Shown here piece after piece: positions 1 through 7,419 of a DNA stretch of 37,437 nt. A program made the position numbers and the translations under genes. Where the stretch lies: positions 1 to 37,437 of the forward strand of contig CAJAIA010000044.1 of NCBI GenBank assembly GCA_903939735.1. The letters run 5' to 3'. Numbering within the stretch: position 1 is the first letter of the stretch; each line of letters opens with the position of its first letter. The notes below the pieces were generated by a model that was not told the DNA's origin, made no database searches, and saw nothing but the letters and a program-made list of their open reading frames with translations. The DNA comes from an uncultured Ignavibacteria bacterium (GTDB lineage Bacteria; Bacteroidota; Ignavibacteria; Kapaibacteriales; Kapaibacteriaceae).

Positions 1-121
1 CGCTCGGGTGATGACGCGTGTGCGCAATGTGGGGTGAAGTCACCCTTCGCTCCGCTCGGGTGATGACGCGTGTGCGCAATGTGGGGTGAAGTCACCCTTC
101 GCTCCGCTCGGGTGATGACGC
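1..121. repeat. 52-bp tandem repeat containing a REP-like palindrome
   Basis: The unit recurs with a period of exactly 52 bases: its 'gggtgatgacgcg' core starts at about 6, 58 and 110. Two units are complete and a partial one begins at the window edge, so the array may continue to the left. Each unit holds a 31-base palindromic segment (39-69 and 91-121) in which TCACCC pairs with GGGTGA around a CG-rich loop. The rest of the unit contains 'gtgtgcgcaatgtggggtg'. The last copy overlaps the 3' end of the GIY-YIG gene and supplies its stop codon. It lacks the spacer diversity of a CRISPR array. Confidence 0.9.
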
Positions 122-424
122 GTTTCGAGTCGGAAGAAAGAAGAAAGGCGGCTTGAGTTCGACCATCTCTGGATTTGATGCAATGATAATTGCAAGTTTT
201 TGAGCGCGGGATCGACGTTTGAGTCGCTTCTCCCGAGCAATTGCTCGTACAATCTGATCGAACCACTCTACGTACACAACGTCGTAGATCCTATGACGAC
301 CGCAATAGTGCTCGGGGCCTTCAATGAGATGCTCATTTCTGCGGCGCGCTAGATTATTTGTGACGCCGATGTAGAACTTATTACGCTGCTTGTCAGCCAT
401 GATGTAGATGCAATTTCGCTTCAT
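92..424 (-). CDS. Small GIY-YIG domain nuclease-like protein
   Basis: The predicted protein has 110 residues. It opens with the split GIY-YIG signature (CIYIMADKQRNKFYIGVTN), followed by NLARRRNEH with the usual Arg and His. A later IAREKRLKRRSRAQK segment matches the RExxLKxW-like part of stand-alone UvrC-N/YhbQ-type domains, and the metal-binding Glu is probably in this AREK stretch. Such domains cut or nick DNA; the substrate here is unknown. I chose ATG at 424 because the domain starts at once; 463 would add 13 unlikely residues. The tail ASSPERSEG and the TGA stop are encoded by the palindromic repeat. The gene lies exactly between inverted 31-bp repeats (91-121 and 476-506), which suggests a mobile or recently inserted unit. 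Confidence 0.82.
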   Translation of the reverse strand: MKRNCIYIMADKQRNKFYIGVTNNLARRRNEHLIEGPEHYCGRHRIYDVVYVEWFDQIVRAIAREKRLKRRSRAQKLAIIIASNPEMVELKPPFFFLPTRNASSPERSEG

Positions 425-475
425 ACCCCAAAGGGCAATCGGACAGCGAATCCGTGACAACACCCGATCACAAGT

Positions 476-506
476 GCGTCATCACCCGAGCGGAGCGAAG
501 GGTGAC
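476..506. repeat. Inverted copy of the 31-bp REP-like palindrome
   Basis: Bases 476-506 are the exact reverse complement of 91-121 and of 39-69. Together with the left copy they bracket the GIY-YIG gene. The copy lies inside the end of argH: the last seven or so codons (SPFAPLG) and the TGA stop at 482-484 are repeat sequence. Confidence 0.93.
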
Positions 507-1762
507 AGTGCCTCTATCCCCGGATTCCCTACGCTCCCCAACGCACTGCCTTCAACGATGGTGGTCGGACGTGCGAAGGTGCCGTTCTTGAGTTCATCGG
601 CGACCATGCGATAGGCGTCGCGGAACGGCACACCTGTGCGGACGAGTTCTTCTACGCGTGCAACGCTGAATACCGCATCGTACGACGGATCTTGCAGCAG
701 ATTCTCGACAGGCGTGATGTGTGGCACAACGTGCAGCGCAACGTCAAGCAGGAGTTGCGTCTCATCGATCGCATCAACGATAACGTCCTTGATGAACTGC
801 ATGTCACGGTGATATCCCGACGGCAGATTGCTCAACATCGTTGCGATCTCGTGGGGCACAGACTGCATACGATTGCAACGCGCACGCAGCACCTCGAACA
901 CATCCGGGTTGCGCTTATGCGGCATGATGCTTGATCCTGTCGTAAAAGCTTCCGGCAACGTGATGAAGCCGTAGTTCTGACTCGCATACTGCACAACATC
1001 GGCAGCGAAACGTGCAAGTGTAGAAAGGGGCTGAGCAAGCGCAATGGCAGCAAGCTTCTCGGTACGTCCGCGTGACATTTGCGCAAATGTGCTGGTAACG
1101 TGTACCCGATCGAAATTCAATGAGCGCGTCGTCAGCTCACGATCAAGCGGCAGCGATGTACCAAAGCCTGCAGCACTGCCAAGCGGATTGGCATTCGCTG
1201 CATCGATGCCCATGTCAAGCACACGCAAGTCTTCAATCAGCGCCTCGGCGTACCCACCGAACCACAGTCCAAAGCTTGAGGGCATGGCGATCTGGAAGTG
1301 CGTATATCCTGGCAGCTCAACATTGACGTGCTTCTTGGCGAGCCTGATGAGCAGCTCGGCGAGTTCCTTGACGCGCATGCGCGTACTGCGAAGCTCATGT
1401 CGGAGGAAGAGTTTGAGGTCGACCAGCACTTGGTCATTGCGGCTGCGTCCGGTATGGATCTTCTTACCTACATCACCCAGCTTACGCGTGAGCATAGCTT
1501 CGACATGCGAATGAATGTCCTCGCATGCGGGGTCGATGACAATGCCATCACGGTCTATCTCTTCGAGCATATCAGAAAGCGCAGTCGTGAGCTGACGTCG
1601 CTCATCGTCGGAGATGAGGCCGACAGCGCCAAGCATTTCCGCATGCGCAATCGACCCAACGACATCCCATCGTGCAAGGCGCACATCAACGTCGCGATCA
1701 CGTCCAACGGTGAAGGATTCCATCAGTGCGTCGATGGGGGCCCCTTTATCCCATGGCTTCAT
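482..1762 (-). CDS. argH: Argininosuccinate lyase
   Basis: This enzyme splits argininosuccinate into arginine and fumarate, the last step of arginine synthesis in the cytoplasm. The 426-residue protein carries the fumarase/aspartase superfamily signature GSSIMPHKRNPD near residue 280, the HTGRSRNDQ substrate loop near residue 104, and ELPGYTHFQ near residue 150. The ATG at 1762 overlaps the argE stop as ATGA, so translation is probably coupled. It is the last gene of the operon. The C-terminus is odd: after the family-typical EGSALGSVGN stretch, the residues LSPFAPLG and the stop come from an inserted palindromic repeat, so the native tail has been replaced. The core fold and catalytic motifs are intact, so it is probably active. 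Confidence 0.96.
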   Translation of the reverse strand: MKPWDKGAPIDALMESFTVGRDRDVDVRLARWDVVGSIAHAEMLGAVGLISDDERRQLTTALSDMLEEIDRDGIVIDPACEDIHSHVEAMLTRKLGDVGKKIHTGRSRNDQVLVDLKLFLRHELRSTRMRVKELAELLIRLAKKHVNVELPGYTHFQIAMPSSFGLWFGGYAEALIEDLRVLDMGIDAANANPLGSAAGFGTSLPLDRELTTRSLNFDRVHVTSTFAQMSRGRTEKLAAIALAQPLSTLARFAADVVQYASQNYGFITLPEAFTTGSSIMPHKRNPDVFEVLRARCNRMQSVPHEIATMLSNLPSGYHRDMQFIKDVIVDAIDETQLLLDVALHVVPHITPVENLLQDPSYDAVFSVARVEELVRTGVPFRDAYRMVADELKNGTFARPTTIVEGSALGSVGNPGIEALSPFAPLG

Positions 1763-2793
1763 TGCAAACTCCGAAGTGTTGATTCGAGGAGATGAATAAA
1801 CGTCGTGATGCCATTCTCTACTTCATCGATACCGATCCATTCGTCTGGCGTGTGTGATCGTGCACTATCGCCGGGTCCGATCTTGAGCGATGGCACGCCA
1901 ATAGGCAACAGCGCTTGGTCCGACATCGTCGGACTTGCATACGTGTGCATGCCGAGGGCAATACCAGTCTGCACAAGCGCATGATCAAGTGTAATCGATG
2001 ATGATCGCAGTCGCATCGAACGCGGCACGCATGTACATGCAACGTGCTGCTGAATCACCGCAAGTACTTCTTCATGCGTATGCGATCCTGGTATGCGCAC
2101 GTCGACAACAGCAGTACAGGCATCGGGCACAACGTTGTGCTGCGACCCTGCATTGATCTGCGTTACCGTCATCGAGACGTCACCGAATTCATACGTACGG
2201 AACCATGCGAGATCCGGCAGTGCTTCGTAGATGGCGTTGATGCCTTCCTTGCGCGCTGCATGCCCCGTGCGTCCGTGCCATGTGCAATCAAGCACCATGA
2301 GGCCGCGTTCGGCGATTGCCATGTGCATCTGCGTTGGCTCACCAACAAGTGCGCAGGCAATGGGATACGTCGGGAACTCATCGCGTGTAAGCAGCGCCAT
2401 ACCATGCTCACCGCTAATTTCTTCTTCTGCAGTTGCAGCGAAGGCAAACTGCACAGGCGTGTCTGTGCGTGTTGCGAAGTGCAGATACGCAGCGAGCATC
2501 ATGACAAGTGCACCGCCAGCGTCGTTAGAGCCCAGACCATACAGACGTCCGTCAACGATGGTGGGAGTAAACGGGTCAACAGTCCACCCGCCCCCTGGCC
2601 GCACAGTGTCATGATGGGAATTCAAAAGCCATACAGGACGTCCGTCTGCGGGAGGCAGTGACACGACATTGTTGCCGATACGCGTTGCAGGACATCCAGC
2701 GTTGCGCAATGCGGCTTCGATGATGTCCGCCGTTGCGTGTTCTTCTCGCGAGAAGGACTGCGTAGCGATGAGGTTCGTGAGGAGGTCGATCAT
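1759..2793 (-). CDS. argE: M20-family deacylase, probable N-acyl-ornithine/citrulline deacetylase
   Basis: The M20 metallopeptidase protein has 344 residues. Visible metal and catalytic elements are SHHDTV (HxD), the bridging Asp in GSNDAGG, the Glu pair in TAEEEISGEHG, a downstream GEPT Glu, and the C-terminal His in ARSHTPDEW. The dimerisation insert follows HGRTGHAA. Family members remove the acyl group from acetyl-ornithine or acetyl-citrulline, or from succinyl-diaminopimelate. Its place between argB and argH, with an acyl-ornithine transcarbamylase nearby and no argJ, points to deacylation of N-acyl-citrulline before argG and argH act. Start and stop overlap argB and argH as ATGA. The acyl group, acetyl or succinyl, cannot be read from the sequence. 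Confidence 0.9.
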   Translation of the reverse strand: MIDLLTNLIATQSFSREEHATADIIEAALRNAGCPATRIGNNVVSLPPADGRPVWLLNSHHDTVRPGGGWTVDPFTPTIVDGRLYGLGSNDAGGALVMMLAAYLHFATRTDTPVQFAFAATAEEEISGEHGMALLTRDEFPTYPIACALVGEPTQMHMAIAERGLMVLDCTWHGRTGHAARKEGINAIYEALPDLAWFRTYEFGDVSMTVTQINAGSQHNVVPDACTAVVDVRIPGSHTHEEVLAVIQQHVACTCVPRSMRLRSSSITLDHALVQTGIALGMHTYASPTMSDQALLPIGVPSLKIGPGDSARSHTPDEWIGIDEVENGITTFIHLLESTLRSLQ

Positions 2794-3560
2794 ACGACGC
2801 GCGTCCCATTGAATGTTCCGCAGGCCTCTACATGCTGAATCACTGTGGCGACACCCGCAGCCGATGCGCGAAGTGCATTCGAGATCTTCGGCATCATGCC
2901 CTTCGTGATCACACCACGCTCGATGAGAGCAGCGACATCATCAGCCGTGAGTTCAGCGATACGCGACTGTGGATCGTCAATCGATGCGAGCACGCCGTGA
3001 TGTTCGAAGACGAAGTGGAGTGATACTGTTTCATCATGATGCGTTCGAGTTGCTGCGAGCGAGATAGCGATCTCCGCAGCCATTGTATCGGCATTGGTGT
3101 TGAGCAGTTGCCCGTTTCCATCATGCGTGATGGGCGCAACGACGACGCTGACCCCCTGTTGCAAGAACATGCGCAGGCGGTCCGCATCGACGTGATCGAT
3201 ATCACCTACAAATCCGAAGTCAATCGTCGGGTGCTGTCGACGATGCGCACGCACGAGATCGGCATCTGCGCCAGTAACGCCGATACTCGGACATCCAGAT
3301 GCATGTAGCTCGGCGACGAGAGTCTTGTTAACACTGCCAGCATATGCCATTACAACGATTTCAAGTGTTGCTGCATCGGTGACGCGACGCCCTTCTATCA
3401 TGGTCTGCGATACGTTGAGCTGTTGCGCAAGTCGCGTGGCGATCACACCACCGCCATGCACAACCACGCATGGTTCTCCAAGCTGTGCAATCGCAGATAG
3501 CACCTGCTGTCGCAGCTCGGGTGTATCGAGCACTGCCCCACCGATCTTGATCACCTTCAT
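2790..3560 (-). CDS. argB: Acetylglutamate kinase
   Basis: The amino-acid kinase family protein has 256 residues. It phosphorylates the gamma-carboxyl of N-acylglutamate with ATP, the second step of arginine synthesis. The N-terminal KIGGAVL lysine/glycine loop, VVHGGGVIATRLA (acylglutamate and phosphate binding) and VVAPITHDGNGQLLNTNADTMA near residue 150 are all visible. It lacks the long N-terminal helix typical of arginine-feedback-inhibited hexameric kinases, which suggests a dimeric, arginine-insensitive enzyme (inference). The ATG at 3560 overlaps the argF' stop, and its own TGA overlaps the argE start, so it is translationally coupled on both sides. Confidence 0.95.
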   Translation of the reverse strand: MKVIKIGGAVLDTPELRQQVLSAIAQLGEPCVVVHGGGVIATRLAQQLNVSQTMIEGRRVTDAATLEIVVMAYAGSVNKTLVAELHASGCPSIGVTGADADLVRAHRRQHPTIDFGFVGDIDHVDADRLRMFLQQGVSVVVAPITHDGNGQLLNTNADTMAAEIAISLAATRTHHDETVSLHFVFEHHGVLASIDDPQSRIAELTADDVAALIERGVITKGMMPKISNALRASAAGVATVIQHVEACGTFNGTRVV

Positions 3561-4519
3561 GTGTGCGCTCCTGCAAGCAATCGCGCGAGGACGGTTTGTG
3601 CAGACACAACGCGGTTGGCTGCCTGTGGGATAACGATCGACATCGGACTGTCCAATACATCGTCAGTGACGATCATGTTGCGTCGCACAGGTAAGCAGTG
3701 CATGAACTTTGCATTATCTGTGAGCGCCATCTTTTCAGCACTCACTGTCCATGACATGTCGCGAGAGAGAATCGCTCCATACTCGGCATAGCTCGACCAA
3801 TTCTTTGCGTACACAAAGTGTGCACCTCGAAGTGCTTCATCTTGATCATGCGTCACCGTTGCGTCGCCGATAAACGATGCATCGAGTTCGTAGCCCTTCG
3901 GATGTGCAACGACGAGGTCGACATCCACATGTCGCATCCACTCAACGAATGAATTCGCTACTGCCTGTGGTAGCGCCTTCGGATGCGGCGCCCACGTAAG
4001 AACGACCTTTGGTCGCGCTACTGTTTTGTGCTGTTCGATTGTGATCAAGTCTGCAAAGCTCTGCAGCGGGTGACGCGTCGCACTCTCGAGACTCACAACC
4101 GGACGTCCAGCGTAGGCGATGAACTTCTCAAGCACATCTTCAGCGTAGTCGGCATCACGATCAGTGAGTGAGGCGAACGTGCGCAGACCGAGCACGTCGC
4201 AGTATGCACCCATCACTGCCGCTGCTTCCTTCATGTGTTCTGTTGTGGTGCCATCCATGATCACACCATCGCGTGTTTCGAGTGTCCACGAGTCGCTACC
4301 TGCATTCAACACGATCACATCTGCTCCAAGCATCGTGGCAGCCTTATGCGTGCTCATACGCGTGCGGAGTGATGGATTCATGAAGAGCAACCCAACCGTC
4401 TTGCGAGCACCAAGCTCGGGTGTACGCCAGGGGTCCTGCGCATACGCTCGTGCTTCGCTCAGCAGTGCGTGCAGACCGGGTTCGGCAACAACATCGTGTA
4501 CAGATGTGAATCGCTTCAT
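3557..4519 (-). CDS. argF': N-acyl-ornithine transcarbamylase (SOTCase/AOTCase-like)
   Basis: The protein has 320 residues from ATG 4519, which has GGGAG just upstream; an in-frame ATG at 4552 lies inside argC and is less likely. FMNPSLRTRMST is the carbamoyl-phosphate loop, ATRHPLQSFAD the HPxQ element, and FMHCLPVRRNMIV the HCLP motif. The whole sequence closely follows the Bacteroidetes N-succinyl-ornithine transcarbamylase family rather than ordinary ArgF; for example it has TWAPHPKALPQAV and YAKNWSSY. It would make N-acyl-citrulline. The residue that separates the two known types (Pro90 in succinyl, Glu92 in acetyl enzymes) lies just before EHMKEAA and is Thr93 here, so the acyl preference is open. 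Ten bases separate it from argC. Confidence 0.92.
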   Translation of the reverse strand: MKRFTSVHDVVAEPGLHALLSEARAYAQDPWRTPELGARKTVGLLFMNPSLRTRMSTHKAATMLGADVIVLNAGSDSWTLETRDGVIMDGTTTEHMKEAAAVMGAYCDVLGLRTFASLTDRDADYAEDVLEKFIAYAGRPVVSLESATRHPLQSFADLITIEQHKTVARPKVVLTWAPHPKALPQAVANSFVEWMRHVDVDLVVAHPKGYELDASFIGDATVTHDQDEALRGAHFVYAKNWSSYAEYGAILSRDMSWTVSAEKMALTDNAKFMHCLPVRRNMIVTDDVLDSPMSIVIPQAANRVVSAQTVLARLLAGAHT

Positions 4520-4529
4520 CGTAGCTCCC

Positions 4530-5477
4530 TTAGTAGGCGAGTGGTTTAGCAAACAGACCCAACGTCTCCTCGAAGCCGCACATCAGATTCAGATTCTGGA
4601 TTGCCTGTCCGGCAGCCCCTTTACCAAGATTGTCGATCACGCTCGTGATCACGAGCGCCGAATCACTCGCTGCAATACCGACACGACAGAGCGACGTATT
4701 CACTACCGACTTCAAGTCGGGCGATCCATCCATCACGCGCACCATCGGATGCGATGCATACACCTCGCGATACTGCGCGAGCACTGCATCACGATTGAAT
4801 TCGCCTAGAAGAACGATCGACGCATAAATACCGCGCGTGAACGGACCCCGTACGGGCACGAAGTGCATTCGCACGTCACCGAGTGTTTGACGCATCTCTG
4901 GTTCGTGCTGGTGTTCGAACACCTTGTATGCCTGCATGTTATGCTCACGCCACGAATAATGCGACGTTGGCGAAGGGGCTTGCCCAGCGCCTGTTGAGCC
5001 CGTCACAGCATTCACCACAACATCCCCCGTGCACTGTCCGCTCGCTGCGAGCGGTAGCAGCCCGAGTTGAATCGCGGTAGCAAAGCACCCAGGGTTCGCC
5101 ACACGTGTTGCCGTGCGAATTCGCTCGCGGTGCACTTCAGGTAATCCGTAGACCCAAGGTGATGATGCATGTTCTATGCGGAAGTCGTTGCCAAGATCAA
5201 TCACGCGGTCACTCGCAGACACGTCGTGCTCGGACATCCACGCTGTGGAAGCCCCATGACCAAGACACAGGATTGTCGCATCAGCGCCAGTGTATGCTTC
5301 AGCAAACACAAGTGGCGTGTATCCCTCGAGATCGCCGTGTGCATGCCACACCGGCTTGCCTGCATGTGATGCGCTTACGACTTCGACATCCCATGTTCGT
5401 AGTTCTGGGTGCTGCAACACGTAGCGCAGCACTTCCCCACCGGTATAACCGGCTCCACCAACAATTGCGAGTTTCAT
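4530..5477 (-). CDS. argC: N-acetyl-gamma-glutamyl-phosphate reductase
   Basis: The NADPH-dependent reductase has 315 residues and makes N-acylglutamate semialdehyde. The Rossmann start MKLAIVGGAGYTGGEVLRY, catalytic Cys in VANPGCFATAI, SHYSWREHNMQAY, and the catalytic-His region FEHQHEPE near residue 200 are visible. The ATG at 5477 is fixed by the Rossmann motif directly after it and by its ATGA overlap with the argG stop; the reading frame runs further upstream only as read-through inside argG. The stop is TAA at 4530, ten bases before argF'. Normally its product goes to ArgD, but no argD is present in this operon. Confidence 0.95.
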   Translation of the reverse strand: MKLAIVGGAGYTGGEVLRYVLQHPELRTWDVEVVSASHAGKPVWHAHGDLEGYTPLVFAEAYTGADATILCLGHGASTAWMSEHDVSASDRVIDLGNDFRIEHASSPWVYGLPEVHRERIRTATRVANPGCFATAIQLGLLPLAASGQCTGDVVVNAVTGSTGAGQAPSPTSHYSWREHNMQAYKVFEHQHEPEMRQTLGDVRMHFVPVRGPFTRGIYASIVLLGEFNRDAVLAQYREVYASHPMVRVMDGSPDLKSVVNTSLCRVGIAASDSALVITSVIDNLGKGAAGQAIQNLNLMCGFEETLGLFAKPLAY

Positions 5478-6679
5478 CGCGCATCCTCTCCGTGGACTGC
5501 ATGCCAGATGCTGGTTTGCATCGCTGCGATGCGCGCGAACCCGCGCACATCGTCGCCCGTCCATGCCTTTTGTTCTTCACCGTAGGTAGCAACAGATGAA
5601 CGCATGAGGTCATTCGTAGACTCAACACCTTCTAGCAAGAAAGATCCCACGCTGCAACGAATAATCACATCACCCGTGACGCATCGCTGTGTACTCTCGA
5701 GGAACGCCTCGATATCGCGCATCGCAGGTTCGAGGGCATTCCCCTCGTGGAGGAGCTGTCCGTACCAGAGTGCAAACTGATCCTTGAACATCAGCTGCCA
5801 CTTTGTGAGTGTGTGCTTTTCAAGCAGGTGATGCGCTTTGATAATCATCATTGCAGCTGGTGCTTCGAAGGCAACGCGCCCCTTGATACCGATGATCGTA
5901 TCGCCCACGTGCATATCACGTCCGATACGCCAGAAGGCGCCACGCTCATTAAGCATACCGATTGCATCGACCGGAGACATACGCGTGCCATTGATTGCCA
6001 CGGGATGTCCGGCTTCGAAGCGGAGTACGATACGTTCATGGTTCGCTGGATCTGGCTCTGGGAGCTGTGATGACGGCCATGCATCGTCTGGCAACGGCTC
6101 GTTCGATGTCAACGTCTCACGTCCACCAACCGATGTGCCCCACAGACCTTGATTGATCGAATATGCAGCCTTTGTCCATTCACCCTCTACACCGTGCTTC
6201 GTCACGTACGCGATTTCATCAGCGCGTGAGAGCTGTTGATCGCGAATCGGCGTCAGCACCGGAAGGTCTGGACAGATAATGCGGAACACCACATCGAATC
6301 GTACTTGGTCGTTCCCCGCTCCCGTGCTGCCATGCGCCAGATGTGTTGCGCCGATCGACAGTGCATGCCGTGCAATTGCTGTTGCTTGCACGATGCGTTC
6401 GGCGCTCACGCTCAGTGGGTACGTTGCATTCTTCAACACGTTTCCTGCGATGCAGAAGCGCAGCACCTGATCATACAAGTCTTGCGTGCAATCGAGTGCA
6501 GTGTGTGATGCAACGCCGCAAGCGTGTGCACGTGCTGCGATGCGGTCGAGTTCGTCTGCGGTAAAACCGCCGGTGTTCACCACCACGGTATGCACTTCCA
6601 TCCCGTGATCCACGGCCAGGTAGCGCGCGCAGTACGTCGTATCGAGTCCACCACTAAAAGCAAGAAGAACGCGGTTCAT
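5474..6679 (-). CDS. argG: Argininosuccinate synthase
   Basis: The protein has 401 residues. It condenses citrulline and aspartate using ATP. The PP-loop SGGLDTTYCARYL near residue 9 binds ATP, and the AHGSTGAGNDQVRFD stretch near residue 116 is the citrulline/aspartate site. The sequence is of the Bacteroidetes type. The ATG at 6679 overlaps the stop of the upstream acyltransferase as ATGA, and its own stop overlaps argC. Its early position in the operon, before the acyl-pathway genes, matches the gene order known from Bacteroidetes arginine clusters. Confidence 0.95.
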   Translation of the reverse strand: MNRVLLAFSGGLDTTYCARYLAVDHGMEVHTVVVNTGGFTADELDRIAARAHACGVASHTALDCTQDLYDQVLRFCIAGNVLKNATYPLSVSAERIVQATAIARHALSIGATHLAHGSTGAGNDQVRFDVVFRIICPDLPVLTPIRDQQLSRADEIAYVTKHGVEGEWTKAAYSINQGLWGTSVGGRETLTSNEPLPDDAWPSSQLPEPDPANHERIVLRFEAGHPVAINGTRMSPVDAIGMLNERGAFWRIGRDMHVGDTIIGIKGRVAFEAPAAMMIIKAHHLLEKHTLTKWQLMFKDQFALWYGQLLHEGNALEPAMRDIEAFLESTQRCVTGDVIIRCSVGSFLLEGVESTNDLMRSSVATYGEEQKAWTGDDVRGFARIAAMQTSIWHAVHGEDAR

Positions 6680-7218
6680 CGTTGTGTCTCCGTTGGATCA
6701 TACAGCATGCCAGTGCACAGACACATCGCTTGATGTGTGCGCTGAAGAATGTCGTAGTTCGGGCACGACTTACAACCCTTCCAGAAAGCTTCGTCGGTAG
6801 TGAGCGCTGAGAAGTGCACCGGACGATATCCCAGATCGGCATTGATCTTCATTACTGCAGCACTCGTCGTGATGCCGAAGATCTTCGCGTCGGGATACTT
6901 CGCGCGCGACAAATCGAACGCCGCGCGTTTAATGCGTCGTGCAAGATGATGCTTGCGGTACTCTGGCTTTACGATCAGACCCGAGTTTGCCACGTATCGA
7001 TTGTGTTCCCACGTCTCGATGTAGCAGAACCCTGCGAACGCGCCGTCCTCGGTGAGTGCAATAATTGCTTTTCCCTCGTGCATCTTCTGCGTGATGTACT
7101 CGGGTGTACGTTTGGCGATGCCGGTTCCACGCTGCTGTGCAGCTGTAAAGATCGTTTCAACGATCTCTTCCGCATAGGAGAAATGACGGTCATCGGCCAC
7201 CATGATGTCGAACGTCAT
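6676..7218 (-). CDS. GNAT acyltransferase, probable N-acylglutamate synthase of the arginine operon
   Basis: The protein has 180 residues. The GNAT core can be seen from about residue 30 to 140, including RTPEYI, a beta strand FAGFCYIETW, and an acetyl-CoA loop region around YRKHHLARRIKRAA. The C-terminal part holds a cysteine cluster, CKSC and CLC. GNAT genes heading Bacteroidetes arginine operons are thought to do the first step, acylation of glutamate, in place of classical ArgA or ArgJ; that role is inferred from context. I chose ATG 7218 because of the GAAGGGA SD sequence. An upstream in-frame ATG at 7290 would translate a hairpin and is unlikely. It is the first gene of the operon. Confidence 0.85.
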   Translation of the reverse strand: MTFDIMVADDRHFSYAEEIVETIFTAAQQRGTGIAKRTPEYITQKMHEGKAIIALTEDGAFAGFCYIETWEHNRYVANSGLIVKPEYRKHHLARRIKRAAFDLSRAKYPDAKIFGITTSAAVMKINADLGYRPVHFSALTTDEAFWKGCKSCPNYDILQRTHQAMCLCTGMLYDPTETQR

Positions 7219-7338
7219 GGCAGTCCCTTCTATGATCTTCGGTTTGCTGAGAAGTCGCGGTCGATGAGCGCATACACTGCAGATGCTCATCGAGGGGGCT
7301 TCGCTGCGGGGGCGGCTAGCAGAGGGCGCTTAGTGGCG

Positions 7339-7374
7339 CGACTCATGCTGCCGGGCTTCCCGCAGCGTGAGTCG
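7339..7374. repeat. Long imperfect palindrome (hairpin)
   Basis: The arms CGACTCA.GCTGC and GCAGC.TGAGTCG pair with one T-G wobble; a GGG/CCC extension closes on a CTT loop after a one-base bulge. This gives about 16 base pairs in a 36-base element. No T run follows on either side, so it is not an obvious intrinsic terminator. It could be an intergenic REP-like element, an operator, or an mRNA structure in the arginine leader. Confidence 0.75.
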
Positions 7375-7391
7375 TCGTCGTGCCTCAATAT

Positions 7392-7419
7392 GGATGACCG
7401 TGTGCGTCATTGTGGGGTG
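7392..7419. repeat. Diverged copy of part of the left-end repeat unit
   Basis: The stretch reading 'gatgaccgtgtgcg' then 'tcattgtggggtg' matches 10-36 and 62-88 of the tandem repeat ('gatgacgcgtgtgcg' then 'caatgtggggtg'), apart from two single-base indels and one substitution. The palindromic part of the unit is not present next to it. So both flanks of the arginine operon carry relatives of the same element. Confidence 0.6.

Noticed and set aside
1-121. CRISPR-like array at the left edge
   Set aside because: The units are identical across the full 52 bases with no variable spacers, and no cas genes are present; it is a simple tandem repeat.
6676-7290. Longer start (7290) for the GNAT gene
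   Set aside because: It would translate through the leader hairpin and has no SD, while ATG 7218 has GAAGGGA and fits the family start.
7339-7374. Intrinsic terminator in the arginine upstream region
   Set aside because: The stem is good but there is no T run on either strand and no upstream gene pointing into it.
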